From positions 1 to 37,152 of the forward strand of contig CAYUIS010000041.1 in NCBI GenBank assembly GCA_964444825.1: DNA of 37,152 nucleotides, written 5' to 3'. A model generated the notes under the pieces. That model made no database searches and was not told the origin of the DNA. It saw only the letters and a program-made list of their open reading frames with translations. Positions within the stretch are counted from its first letter, which is position 1. Each line of letters starts with the position of its first letter. This stretch comes from CAYUIS01 sp964444825. GTDB taxonomy: Bacteria > Chloroflexota > Anaerolineae > B4-G1. This document shows positions 15,601 to 24,254 of this stretch, in pieces. The position numbers and the translations under genes are program-made.

Positions 15601-18526
15601 AAAAGAAACCGTTTCCATCACACTCACGGTGAATGGGGAAGAGAAAACTCTGCTAGCTAGCCGATCCGATACCCTGCTGGAGGTTCTGCGCCGCGCCTCC
15701 TACACGAGTGTCAAATTCGGCTGTGGAACCGGGGACTGTGGGTCGTGCACCATCCTGCTTGATGGCGAGCCGGCCCGTAGCTGTCAACTGCGGGCTGTAC
15801 AGATCCAGGGCCACGAGATAACCACGGTTGAGGCGCTGTCCCCTGGTGGGCAACTCCATCCGATTCAACAAGCATTTATTGAGACCGGCGCTATCCAGTG
15901 TGGCTATTGCACACCCGCCCAGATTCTTGTGGCCAAGGCGCTTCTTGACAAAAACCCCCATCCCTCCGAGGAGGAGATTCGAGAGGCATTGGCTGGTGTG
16001 CTCTGTCGCTGTACCGGATACGTCAAAATCGTGCAGGCCGTGCAGCGGGCCGCTGCCGTCTTGCGCGGTGAAAAAGTGGCAAGCTTCTTGCCCATCGAGT
16101 CCACGCTCGCTCCGGGTGAGTCACCCGCTGAGCTGCTGGGCAAATACTACCGTACCGCTCAAGATGGGAGCCCTTTACCACCGTTGGTCATCTCTCCACC
16201 AGAGATGGAGCCACTCAAAGTCGTTGGCAAGGGCGAGCCCAAAGTCGATGGCGTCAAGCTGGCGACAGGCCGCCCCGTCTTTACCGACGACATCAAGTTC
16301 GAAGGAATGCTCTATGGAGCGCTGCTCACTAGCCCCCATGCCCACGCCCACATCAAGCGGATTGACGCCAGCCGTGCACGGGAGATGGCCGGCGTTCACG
16401 CCGTCTTGACCCACGAGGACATCCCCCGCGTCAAACACGCCTCCGGCGGACAGAGCTATCCGCAGCCACCCCCCTTCGACCAGGCCTGCCTTGACCACAA
16501 GGTCCGTCACGTCGGTGACCGTGTGGCGGTCGTCGCTGCAGAAACACCAGCCCTCGCCCAGCGGGCACTACGCCTGATCGACGTGGAATACGAGGTCCTC
16601 CCCCACGTCCTGGATCCTGTCGAGGCGATGCAGGAGGGGGCTCCCGTTATCCACGACGAGCCCGACACCGACGACATCTACGATGCCAAGAGGAACATCG
16701 TCCACCACATCGAGGCTGAGGGCGGCGATAGGGAGGCTCAGTGGGCCAAGGCTGACCACGTTTTTGAAGGCGAGTACCGTACAGCGCAACAGCAGCACGC
16801 GCACCTCGAACCCCACGTCTGCATCAGTTATTGGGACGAGGACGGACGATTGGTAATTCGCACCAGCACCCAGGTACCGTTTCATATTCGACGTATGCTC
16901 TCTCCCCTAATCGGGCTCCCCGTCAAACAGATTCGCGTCATCAAGCCGCGCATCGGGGGCGGATTCGGCAACAAACAGGAGATGATCCTCGAAGATCTGT
17001 GCGCGCACCTGACCATTGCCACCGGCCGTCCGGTGCGGATGGAGTACACGCGCCAGCAAGAATTCACCAGCTCGCGCAGCCGCCACCCGCAGATTATGCG
17101 CTACAAGGTCGGCGTGACCGAGGATAGGGAGGTGGTCGCTACCGAGCTATACCTCATCGGTGATACGTGCGCCTACGGGACCCACGGTCTAACGGTGCAG
17201 ATGGTGGGCGGGCAGAAGGGTCTGACACTCTACAATGCCCCCTACTCGAAATTCATCTGTGACGTGGTCTATACCAACAAGCCCACGCCGGGAGCGTTCC
17301 GAGGGTATGGCTCTATGCAGTGCCACTTTGGCATTGAGACGTTGATGTCTGAAATCGCCGCCAAAATGGGATGGGACGTCGTCGAATTCAAGCGTAAGAA
17401 CTGGATCAAACAGGGCGAAGAATTGCTGCTAGCCAAGGCGCTTGGCGAGGGCCGTGAAGGATTCGCACAGGTCATCCGTTCCAGCGGTCTCGAACAATGC
17501 GTCCAGGTAGGCATAGAGGCAACCGACTGGTACGGCAAGCGTGCTAACCCTGCGTACCGGCAGACCGATCGACCGTCTATTCGCCGCGGCATTGGAATGG
17601 CCGTCATGCTCCACGGCAGCGGCATCGCAGGGCTGGATATGGCGTCAGCGACAATCAAGTTGAACGACGATGGCTCATTCAATCTCCTGATCGGTGCCAC
17701 CGACATCGGCACCGGTTCCGACACGATCCTGGCACAGATGGCGGCCGAGGTTCTGGGCGTCCCTGTGGAGGACATGATTGTCTATTCCTCAGACACTGAC
17801 TTTACGCCCTTTGACAAAGGAGCCTATGCCTCTAGCACCACCTACATCAGCGGCGGGGCCGTCCGCAAGGCGGCGCTCAAGGTTGCCAAACAGATCAAGG
17901 AACACGCCACGACGATGATGGGTCTGGAGAGCATCGAGGGGATGGAACTAGGTGATCGGAAGGTCCACTTGCCCGATGGCAATACGCTCACGATCGAGCA
18001 GATAGCCTTGAGCAGCCTCCACCAGCAAGATCAGCATCAGATCATCGCTAGCGCATCCCACATGAGCCAAGAATGCCCCCCACCCTTCGGAGCTCAATTC
18101 ATCGAGTTGACCGTGGATATTGAGACAGGACAAGTGACCGTGGAGCGGATCTGTATGGCAGCAGATGCCGGTCGCGTCATCAACCCAATCACCGCCTCCG
18201 GTCAGATTGAAGGTGCACTACAGCAGGTCCTGGGTTTTGCGCACTGCGAGGAGATGGTATACGATGACGATGGTCGCCTGGTCAACCCACGTCTCGGTCC
18301 CTACCACATTTACAAGGCCAACGAAATGCCCAAGCTTGACGTTTTCTTTGTGCAAACAGAGGAACCAACCGGTCCATTTGGAGCCAAATCTGTGTCCGAG
18401 CTACCGATGGACGGTATCGCCCCGGCAATGGCCGATGCCATCTATGACGCGACGGGTGTTTGGATGCGGGAAGTGCCCTTCACGCCTGAGCGCGTATGGC
18501 GGGCCCTCAGAGAGAATGAGAGGTAA
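15593..18526 (+). CDS. Molybdenum hydroxylase (xanthine dehydrogenase-like), fused [2Fe-2S] and Mo-binding subunits
   Basis: 977 aa from ATG 15593, with GGGAGG 6 nt before it; it overlaps the previous gene by 8 nt. Residues 1-165 form the small subunit: plant-type [2Fe-2S] Cys44, 49, 52, 64 and the second cluster Cys103, 106, 138, 140. Residues about 215-977 form the molybdopterin subunit, with GKGEPKVDGVKLATG at its start, IGGGFGNKQE (about 455-463), TPGAFRGYGS, GATDIGTGSDT and the active-site Glu936 in GAKSVSELP. PGAFRGYG and the Glu favour the xanthine/purine/N-heterocycle hydroxylase branch over CO dehydrogenase, whose Cys-containing loop is not seen. A fused small-large layout also occurs in so-called selenium-dependent xanthine dehydrogenases. 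The substrate is not determined. Cytoplasmic; no Tat signal. Confidence 0.88.
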   Translation: MSEKETVSITLTVNGEEKTLLASRSDTLLEVLRRASYTSVKFGCGTGDCGSCTILLDGEPARSCQLRAVQIQGHEITTVEALSPGGQLHPIQQAFIETGAIQCGYCTPAQILVAKALLDKNPHPSEEEIREALAGVLCRCTGYVKIVQAVQRAAAVLRGEKVASFLPIESTLAPGESPAELLGKYYRTAQDGSPLPPLVISPPEMEPLKVVGKGEPKVDGVKLATGRPVFTDDIKFEGMLYGALLTSPHAHAHIKRIDASRAREMAGVHAVLTHEDIPRVKHASGGQSYPQPPPFDQACLDHKVRHVGDRVAVVAAETPALAQRALRLIDVEYEVLPHVLDPVEAMQEGAPVIHDEPDTDDIYDAKRNIVHHIEAEGGDREAQWAKADHVFEGEYRTAQQQHAHLEPHVCISYWDEDGRLVIRTSTQVPFHIRRMLSPLIGLPVKQIRVIKPRIGGGFGNKQEMILEDLCAHLTIATGRPVRMEYTRQQEFTSSRSRHPQIMRYKVGVTEDREVVATELYLIGDTCAYGTHGLTVQMVGGQKGLTLYNAPYSKFICDVVYTNKPTPGAFRGYGSMQCHFGIETLMSEIAAKMGWDVVEFKRKNWIKQGEELLLAKALGEGREGFAQVIRSSGLEQCVQVGIEATDWYGKRANPAYRQTDRPSIRRGIGMAVMLHGSGIAGLDMASATIKLNDDGSFNLLIGATDIGTGSDTILAQMAAEVLGVPVEDMIVYSSDTDFTPFDKGAYASSTTYISGGAVRKAALKVAKQIKEHATTMMGLESIEGMELGDRKVHLPDGNTLTIEQIALSSLHQQDQHQIIASASHMSQECPPPFGAQFIELTVDIETGQVTVERICMAADAGRVINPITASGQIEGALQQVLGFAHCEEMVYDDDGRLVNPRLGPYHIYKANEMPKLDVFFVQTEEPTGPFGAKSVSELPMDGIAPAMADAIYDATGVWMREVPFTPERVWRALRENER

Positions 18527-18563
18527 CCGTCAGAGGTAAGCATAATAGATTCACCCACTTGGT

Positions 18564-18596
18564 AGGTGCCAGACACCTCGAGAGTGTCTGGCACCT
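18564..18596. repeat. Long perfect inverted repeat after the molybdenum hydroxylase gene
   Basis: Left arm AGGTGCCAGACAC (18564-18576), 7-nt loop, right arm GTGTCTGGCACCT (18584-18596): a 13-bp perfect stem 37 nt after the stop. No T-tract follows. It may be a terminator-like or REP-like element. No second copy was noticed in the window. The rest of the 189-nt gap holds nothing else I recognise. Confidence 0.6.
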
Positions 18597-18715
18597 GATT
18601 GGCCCGCACCCCTGCCGCACCTGCGAGAGCCTATGAACCCCAACATCCTGCCACGCCTGGTCCGCCCTGAGCTGAAAGCAGCATCCCAGCAGCGTATCTG
18701 AGCGGAGAAAATGAC

Positions 18716-20062
18716 ATGCCCTTTGACTTTAGGAACTTTGCCAAGTTCACCTGGATTGCGCTGTTCAAGAGCGAAGGCACCCATCACCGATTGACGCCCA
18801 AGCGTGCGGGTGCCCTCGTGGCCTTCTACCTTCTGTTCCCCTTGGTCGAGCTCGCGCATTGGACAGGCTTTCTCCTGGATGACATCCTCTGCGCCGACTA
18901 CCGAAGTGAGGAGATCAATCAGCCCGTCTTCATCGTGGGGCATCCCCGTAGTGGTACAACATTCCTTCATCGGCTTCTGGCCAAGGACACGTACAACTTT
19001 ACCACTATGCGGCTGTGGGAAGCACTACTCGCTCCCTCCATCGTCCAGAGGCAGATCGTCAAAGCGCTCGCCCGTATAGATCGCCGCCTGGGAGCCCCAC
19101 TAGGCAAGAGTACAGCGGCGTGGGATAAGCGGCTGCAAGTGGGCAACGTGATGCACAAAGTAGCGCTACGGAAGCCTGAGGAAGATCAATTCCTTTTCCT
19201 GCACATCTGGTCAAGCCTCGCCATCTGGACATTCTCCGCCATTTCAGACCAGGCCACATCTGACATACACTTCGACGCCAAGATGCCGTCGGAGGACAAG
19301 AAGCGGATCATGGGATTCTACAGGCGCTGCATCCAGCGTCACCTCTATGCTCATCGTACGAGGCAAAGCCGACCAGTCCACTACCTTGCCAAAGACCCAT
19401 CCGCAAGCCCAAAGGTGGACACGATCTTGCGGACATTCCCCGACGCCAAGATCATCTACCTGGTCCGCAATCCACTGGACACGATTCCGTCCTACATCAG
19501 TCTCTTGAACTACACCTGGCGTCTGTTCGGCGCCACGCTGGGCGATCACGGAAGTCGCGACTATGTCCTGCAGATAGCTAGGCACTGGTACAGATATCCG
19601 CTGGAACGGCTGAAATGCGCGCCTCAGGACAGCTATGCCATCGTGAGATACAATGACTTGCTCCAGGACCCAGAGCGGACCGTCGCCGACGTCTATAGCC
19701 GATTCGGACTCGAGACCAGCCCGGCGTTTGCCCACCTACTGCGGAATGAGGCAACAAATGCCCGAGCCTACCGCAGCAAGCACCGCTACTCGCTCAAGCA
19801 CCTGAGGTTGACACGCCAGCAGATCGTGGAAGAATTCGCAGACATCTTTGAGAGCTTTGACTTTGACACGCGCGAGGGATTGAACCGTCAGACCATCTAT
19901 GCCGGCCGGCCGGCAGTCCGACCGAAAAGGCACGTCAGGCGGCTGGCGCTCCTGAGGCAGAGATGGAGGCTCAAGCGCGCCCGCGCCAGGTGGTATCGCC
20001 GCAAGACGCGGCCCAGGCTTGTCATCAAGAGACCTAGAAGGCGCTTCCGTGGCGTACTCTAG
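18716..20062 (+). CDS. PAPS-dependent sulfotransferase family protein
   Basis: 448 aa; ATG 18716 with a modest GGAG 10 nt upstream. The 5'-phosphosulfate loop GHPRSGTTFLHRLL (His76-Thr82 core) and the 3'-phosphate motif YLVRNPLDTIPSY (Arg251) define a Sulfotransfer_3-like enzyme that moves sulfate from PAPS to an alcohol or amine. The N-terminus contains a hydrophobic stretch (about 37-58), which could anchor or form part of the fold. The last 50 residues are extremely basic, with clusters such as KRHVRR, RLKRARARWYRRK and KRPRRRFR. That is unusual for the family and could bind membrane, RNA or an anionic glycan acceptor. The TAG stop lies inside a CTAG that also provides the stop of the opposite-strand gene. 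Acceptor unknown. Confidence 0.8.
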   Translation: MPFDFRNFAKFTWIALFKSEGTHHRLTPKRAGALVAFYLLFPLVELAHWTGFLLDDILCADYRSEEINQPVFIVGHPRSGTTFLHRLLAKDTYNFTTMRLWEALLAPSIVQRQIVKALARIDRRLGAPLGKSTAAWDKRLQVGNVMHKVALRKPEEDQFLFLHIWSSLAIWTFSAISDQATSDIHFDAKMPSEDKKRIMGFYRRCIQRHLYAHRTRQSRPVHYLAKDPSASPKVDTILRTFPDAKIIYLVRNPLDTIPSYISLLNYTWRLFGATLGDHGSRDYVLQIARHWYRYPLERLKCAPQDSYAIVRYNDLLQDPERTVADVYSRFGLETSPAFAHLLRNEATNARAYRSKHRYSLKHLRLTRQQIVEEFADIFESFDFDTREGLNRQTIYAGRPAVRPKRHVRRLALLRQRWRLKRARARWYRRKTRPRLVIKRPRRRFRGVL

Positions 20063-20916
20063 AAACCAGTGACGGGCTCTAGCTCGACCTCGGGGTATAT
20101 CTGCTGAGGCACCGGCGGCATCGAGTTGTACACCCAATTCACCGCTATGACTCCGCAACGCACACCTCCTAATGACCGGATACCCCGAAAGCTCCCCCGG
20201 AGCAACACATCCTCCAGTTGGAGTGACATTCCAAACACTGCCACCATCCCGTTCTCAGGGATTGCCTCCAGCTCCTCTCGATATGCCGACAGAGAGAACA
20301 CCACCTGCTCACCATCGAGCGCCTGGGCTTGGATAATCGGGACGATCTCTGGATACCCATCCTCCCCGATGTACGACAGGAATTTGAGGCTATCCATCTT
20401 GTTCAGGAAGCCGCGGGTCCAAGGGTTCAGGACCTTTCCACGTCCCTGACTGCCCGCCAGCAGCCGTGCTATCGTCGTCTGTATGGCTGACCACACGATT
20501 CGTCCCATCGGCAGGACCTCACGGCCATAGTGTGCGACCAGGTCCATATAGTACACTGTATGCACGCCAAAGTAAGCGTTGTAGCGGAACATGGGCATGT
20601 TGTTGTAGACCTCGTAATCCCTACCGTGCCGTGCAGTGCGCGTAAAGGTCGCTTTGCCCCGCCAGAGCTCCTTGTCGAGCGTCATGATCAGGAACCCTGT
20701 CCTTGGGTTGCTCTTGACGAACTTTTTGCTCATCCCCTCAGTGAACTGCCCCCATACCACCTCTGTCGGCGTGCTTGCCCGCAACGTCGAAATCAGGGTC
20801 AGGTGCGGCAATCCCGCTTCGTTCACCGTGGCCAACAGCCCGATCTTCATCTCTGGCTCGAAGGATCTCATATCGGCTTCGGAAAACGAGCGCTGGTCAT
20901 TCCTCCGCTTCGACAT
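20059..20916 (-). CDS. Double split-barrel (PPOX-like, flavin-binding fold) protein
   Basis: 285 aa. I chose the ATG at 20916 because GGAGG lies 7 nt before it; an ATG two codons earlier abuts that site, and the longer frame runs into the upstream gene. Two stretches look like pyridoxamine-phosphate-oxidase-type beta-barrel starts: MKIGLLATVNEAGLPHLTLIS (about 23-43) and LKFLSYIGEDGYPEIVPII (about 177-195). The protein therefore seems to be an internal duplication. A basic VKSNPRTGFLIM segment (67-78) is typical of the fold. Members bind FMN, F420 or heme, and the ligand here is unknown. It follows the glycyl radical enzyme by 52 nt on the same strand and is very likely co-transcribed. It may serve as its redox partner or act on its product, which is inference. 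Confidence 0.65.
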   Translation of the reverse strand: MSKRRNDQRSFSEADMRSFEPEMKIGLLATVNEAGLPHLTLISTLRASTPTEVVWGQFTEGMSKKFVKSNPRTGFLIMTLDKELWRGKATFTRTARHGRDYEVYNNMPMFRYNAYFGVHTVYYMDLVAHYGREVLPMGRIVWSAIQTTIARLLAGSQGRGKVLNPWTRGFLNKMDSLKFLSYIGEDGYPEIVPIIQAQALDGEQVVFSLSAYREELEAIPENGMVAVFGMSLQLEDVLLRGSFRGIRSLGGVRCGVIAVNWVYNSMPPVPQQIYPEVELEPVTGF

Positions 20917-20968
20917 ATTCATACCTCCGCTTAAATGGGTCGCCTGGACCACGGATCGCGCATCGTCC

Positions 20969-23494
20969 TCACAAGCTATGACTCTCCCGAGCGATGATCT
21001 CGTCCTGTAGCTCTTTCCCAATGGTGGTGAAATAGGCATTGTAGCCTGTAACGCGCACTAGCAGGTTGCGATAATCCTCTGGATGTCTCTGAGCATCTCG
21101 CAGCATACTTGCATCGACCATGTTGATCTGAAGCGCGGTGCCCCCGTTCTCGATGTAACCTCTGAGGAACGCCTTGAACTTGAACTTGTGTTCGGGATCA
21201 CCGATGATGGAGGGACTAAACGTCATCGTATGGCTTCCGCCATTGGGCAACAGATTGTTGAACTCACGCCAATCACCAGTCTCAGGACCGTTCCCACCCA
21301 AGACCTTGCCCACCGAGTTCACGTTGGCCGTCGGCCCATTGGTGTCGGCGCCGTTCGAGGGACACAAGGCGTTGGAAAGGAACCTTCCCTTCGGTCTGCC
21401 GTCTGGACTCGCGGCCAGGATGTATCCATCCGATACCCAATAGTTCCAACTCAACATGCCTGGGCGAAACTGCCGCCCAGTGGATCTTGTCTGGTGTTCC
21501 CAAGTCATCCGTGTCCAGAGCTCCATCACTGCTCGGCCCATCTCATCGGCCCGTTTTTCGTCCCGCCCATACTTGGGCGCCTTGTACAGCGCCCTGGCCT
21601 GCAGCGGTTCGTGTCCCTCCCAGTTATCCCTCAAGGCCTGCACCAACTCGGCCATCGTGCAAGCCCTCTCATCAAATACTAGATACTTGACAGCCAGGAG
21701 TGAGTCGACAGTGGTCCCATAGGTCACGGCCTCGATGGTCGTGTAGGAGAGCTCTGCACCGCCTTGTGTGACGTCCAGTCCTTTCTCAGCACACCCTTTC
21801 ACCAGACAGGAGAGATACGGCGTCGGCGAGAATTCTGCCCGAATCTCTTCCGATTTCTCGTATAGGTCCACGATCTTTTGGATGATATACTTGGTCTGGA
21901 CCACATAGGCATTCCAGAAATCCTCCCAGGTCGCCAAGTGCTCCGGGCTGCCTGTGTCTATGCCCCAGCGCCGGCGACGTTCGGTCGAGCCCGTCATCGG
22001 ATCAGTGAACGGAATCAGATCGTAGCCCCCGGTGAGAGCGAGTTCCACCGCCTTTAACAAGTTCAGATTGCAGTCCACCGTCCCGGAGCGATCGTTGCCC
22101 ACCATAGTGTTCTCCAGACAGCCAACAGGCGCGTAATCGTGGACGTTATTCTCATTGATGAGATGCTCAACACCCGACATCCGGGCTTGGTGCATCATAC
22201 CGGCTATGGAACGCTCGTCAAAGTTCAGCAGAAAGGGCGCTCCCTGACTCGATGCCACCATATCGACCAGCTTGTCCAGGAGTGCATCGGGCGTGTTTCT
22301 ATGCAGCCGCACATTTGGCTTCGGCTCGAGAATGGGCATCATCTCGTCGATTACCTCCAATATGGCATAGGAGAGATCATTTGTCATGTCTGCTCCCCCA
22401 CGCCCCATGCCGGAGAGAGTAAGCAACTGTCCATAGCCAGCCGTGATGCCCTGATTACCTCCAGTCCGGATCATTGCATCGTAAGCCGTATTCGCGTGTA
22501 TCCAGAAGCACTTTAGGATCTCTTTGCCGAATTCCCTATCCATTCCCTCGGAAAGCGACTTGACCCATAGAGGGTACAGGTATTGGTCGATTCTTCCAAA
22601 CGACACACCAGGACCCGGGTAGTTCTCCTCGCTCATGATCAGCATATGGGTAAGCCAGAGGGATTGAACCGCCTCCCAGAACGTCTCCGCGGGTTCCCAG
22701 GGGACCTTCCGAAGGCTTACCGCCATCTGCACGAGTTCGCCCTTCCGAGTCTCGTCGGCCTCTCTTTCGGCCAGCTCATCACATACTCGACCGTATTCCG
22801 CCGCCAGGTCTCTCGGCAGTGTCGTTGCCGTCAGCATCGCCTTGAGCTGTGCTCCCTTTCTACCCCGCTTTCCACTTGGTGGAAGTGACTCATACTGCTT
22901 CCTGATATCCTCGTGGATGCTTTTCCACCCTTTCTGTATGACTGTGGCATAGTCAGGGATCAGGTGTCCTCCCGTGGCTCCAGCATTGCCATATCCATGA
23001 TCGTGAAACCACTTCATAGAAGCCCGGGAACCGTGCTTACCGTAGACCTTCCTATCATATCGCTTGGCCTCAGCATTGGTCAGACAGGTCGATGTCTGCA
23101 CATTGAACCGTGCCCCGACGATTAGGTCACCAGGCAGGACCTCCTTGGGCACGTACTTGGTCATTACCTCCCTGATGAACCACGCCCGACGCTCCACCAG
23201 GCTCCACCGCCAGAAGCTGGGATCCAGATCAACCTGTCTTGCCACCTGCTTGAACGACGATCGAAAGGTCTGATGGAAAGTATAGGTCTCTGGAACAATG
23301 TAAAAGGTCAATTCCTCGAACTGGAAATCCCACGCCGTTCCCGTCGTCCAGGCGGTGAACTCGTTGTTCCACTCACGGCCAGTGCCTTGGAAGTAAAAGT
23401 CTCTCAGCCACTTGATCCGGGGAGATAGGCTCCCAGGTTCCTTGAGGGAGTATTTTGCTCCACCGGCCCCGCTATCTGTAATCGTTGCACTCAT
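20969..23494 (-). CDS. Glycyl radical enzyme, arylacetate decarboxylase-like
   Basis: 841 aa from ATG 23494, with AGGAGG 5 nt upstream; an ATG ten codons earlier is poorer. It is a PFL-like glycyl radical enzyme. The thiyl Cys459 and base Glu461 are in VGCLENT, and the radical Gly817 is in VRVTGYNAYF, 24 residues from the end. GCLEN followed by GNDRSGTVD, and the DVTQGGAELSYTTIEAVTYGTTVDSLL region, recall 4-hydroxyphenylacetate, phenylacetate and indoleacetate decarboxylases more than diol dehydratases, choline lyase or isethionate lyase, which usually have GCVEP. If so, it would make p-cresol, toluene or skatole. The family needs a radical-SAM activase; none is in this window, nor an HpdC-like small subunit. 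Oxygen-sensitive and cytoplasmic. Substrate assignment is from memory and uncertain; the enzyme class is secure. Confidence 0.85.
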   Translation of the reverse strand: MSATITDSGAGGAKYSLKEPGSLSPRIKWLRDFYFQGTGREWNNEFTAWTTGTAWDFQFEELTFYIVPETYTFHQTFRSSFKQVARQVDLDPSFWRWSLVERRAWFIREVMTKYVPKEVLPGDLIVGARFNVQTSTCLTNAEAKRYDRKVYGKHGSRASMKWFHDHGYGNAGATGGHLIPDYATVIQKGWKSIHEDIRKQYESLPPSGKRGRKGAQLKAMLTATTLPRDLAAEYGRVCDELAEREADETRKGELVQMAVSLRKVPWEPAETFWEAVQSLWLTHMLIMSEENYPGPGVSFGRIDQYLYPLWVKSLSEGMDREFGKEILKCFWIHANTAYDAMIRTGGNQGITAGYGQLLTLSGMGRGGADMTNDLSYAILEVIDEMMPILEPKPNVRLHRNTPDALLDKLVDMVASSQGAPFLLNFDERSIAGMMHQARMSGVEHLINENNVHDYAPVGCLENTMVGNDRSGTVDCNLNLLKAVELALTGGYDLIPFTDPMTGSTERRRRWGIDTGSPEHLATWEDFWNAYVVQTKYIIQKIVDLYEKSEEIRAEFSPTPYLSCLVKGCAEKGLDVTQGGAELSYTTIEAVTYGTTVDSLLAVKYLVFDERACTMAELVQALRDNWEGHEPLQARALYKAPKYGRDEKRADEMGRAVMELWTRMTWEHQTRSTGRQFRPGMLSWNYWVSDGYILAASPDGRPKGRFLSNALCPSNGADTNGPTANVNSVGKVLGGNGPETGDWREFNNLLPNGGSHTMTFSPSIIGDPEHKFKFKAFLRGYIENGGTALQINMVDASMLRDAQRHPEDYRNLLVRVTGYNAYFTTIGKELQDEIIARESHSL

Positions 23495-23512
23495 CGTGTC
23501 CTCCTCTTCTCC

Positions 23513-23543
23513 GGTGCGATGCACTTCTCAAGTGCGTTGCACC
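23513..23543. repeat. Imperfect inverted repeat in front of the glycyl radical enzyme gene
   Basis: Arms GGTGCGATGCACTT (23513-23526) and AAGTGCGTTGCACC (23530-23543) pair 12 of 14 around a 3-nt loop. On the minus strand it begins 7 nt past the SanA-like stop and ends just before the AGGAGG of the glycyl radical enzyme. It could be a terminator-like hairpin, an operator, or an mRNA structure controlling that ribosome site. Confidence 0.5.
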
Positions 23544-23550
23544 TGCCTGG

Positions 23551-24252
23551 TCAGCCGGTTTCCTCAGCCATCGCGATCCCGTTCTCCGTATCAGCACCCC
23601 AGATAGGTACCGGATCCCCCAGGACGGGAATCGGGCGCCGCACGTTGACATCCCACCACGCCAGTGCCACGGCAAGGTACTCCCGTGTCTCCCACGTGAC
23701 CCGCCGCGCGCTATAGTCTTGCCGGTCGGACAGAGCCACCACAGCGTCCACACCCAGTGCCTCGCAGAGATAGAGTGCGCGGGCGGCGTGAAAACGCTGG
23801 GTGACAACCACCGCGCGCTCCACACCGAAAATCACTCCAGCCCGGTAGCAGCTATCATAGGTACGCCGACCAGCATAGTCGAGTACGATATCTCGCTCAG
23901 GCACCCCCAGACGCACGGCATATGCCAACATCGCCTGAGGCTCGTTGTAGTCTATAAAACGATTGTCGCCACTACACAACAGCTTCTGAACGACGCCAGC
24001 GTGATAGAGCTCAGCAGCCACAGTGACCCGATCGACCAGAATGGGCGTGAGGGAGCCATCAGGCCATAGACCTGCACCCAGAACAAGAGCGACAGGACGC
24101 GCTGGCACGTCTTCGATCTGGTCGTACATACGCTGGCGAGCCCTTCCCTCAAACACCAGCCGAAGGCCTCCCAAGACTGCTGCTCCCATCACGCCGCAGG
24201 CCAGCAACACGACGGCCATACGCTTCAGAATCTCGGTCACCTGGAGAATCAT
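23551..24252 (-). CDS. SanA/YdcF-like DUF218 membrane protein
   Basis: 233 aa. An N-terminal membrane segment (about 12-33) precedes a DUF218 domain (about 53-200) with VALVLGAGLWPDGSLTPIL, LLCSGDNR, YNEPQAM and GRRTYDSCYRAG. SanA/ElyC-type proteins act in envelope integrity, with vancomycin sensitivity or lipid-carrier phenotypes in enterobacteria; the biochemical activity is still unclear. The ATG at 24252 follows the upstream stop by 2 nt and has no Shine-Dalgarno, suggesting translational coupling with the metallopeptidase-like gene. The catalytic domain is predicted outside the membrane, but orientation is not proved. Confidence 0.8.
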   Translation of the reverse strand: MILQVTEILKRMAVVLLACGVMGAAVLGGLRLVFEGRARQRMYDQIEDVPARPVALVLGAGLWPDGSLTPILVDRVTVAAELYHAGVVQKLLCSGDNRFIDYNEPQAMLAYAVRLGVPERDIVLDYAGRRTYDSCYRAGVIFGVERAVVVTQRFHAARALYLCEALGVDAVVALSDRQDYSARRVTWETREYLAVALAWWDVNVRRPIPVLGDPVPIWGADTENGIAMAEETG

Positions 24253-24254
24253 CT

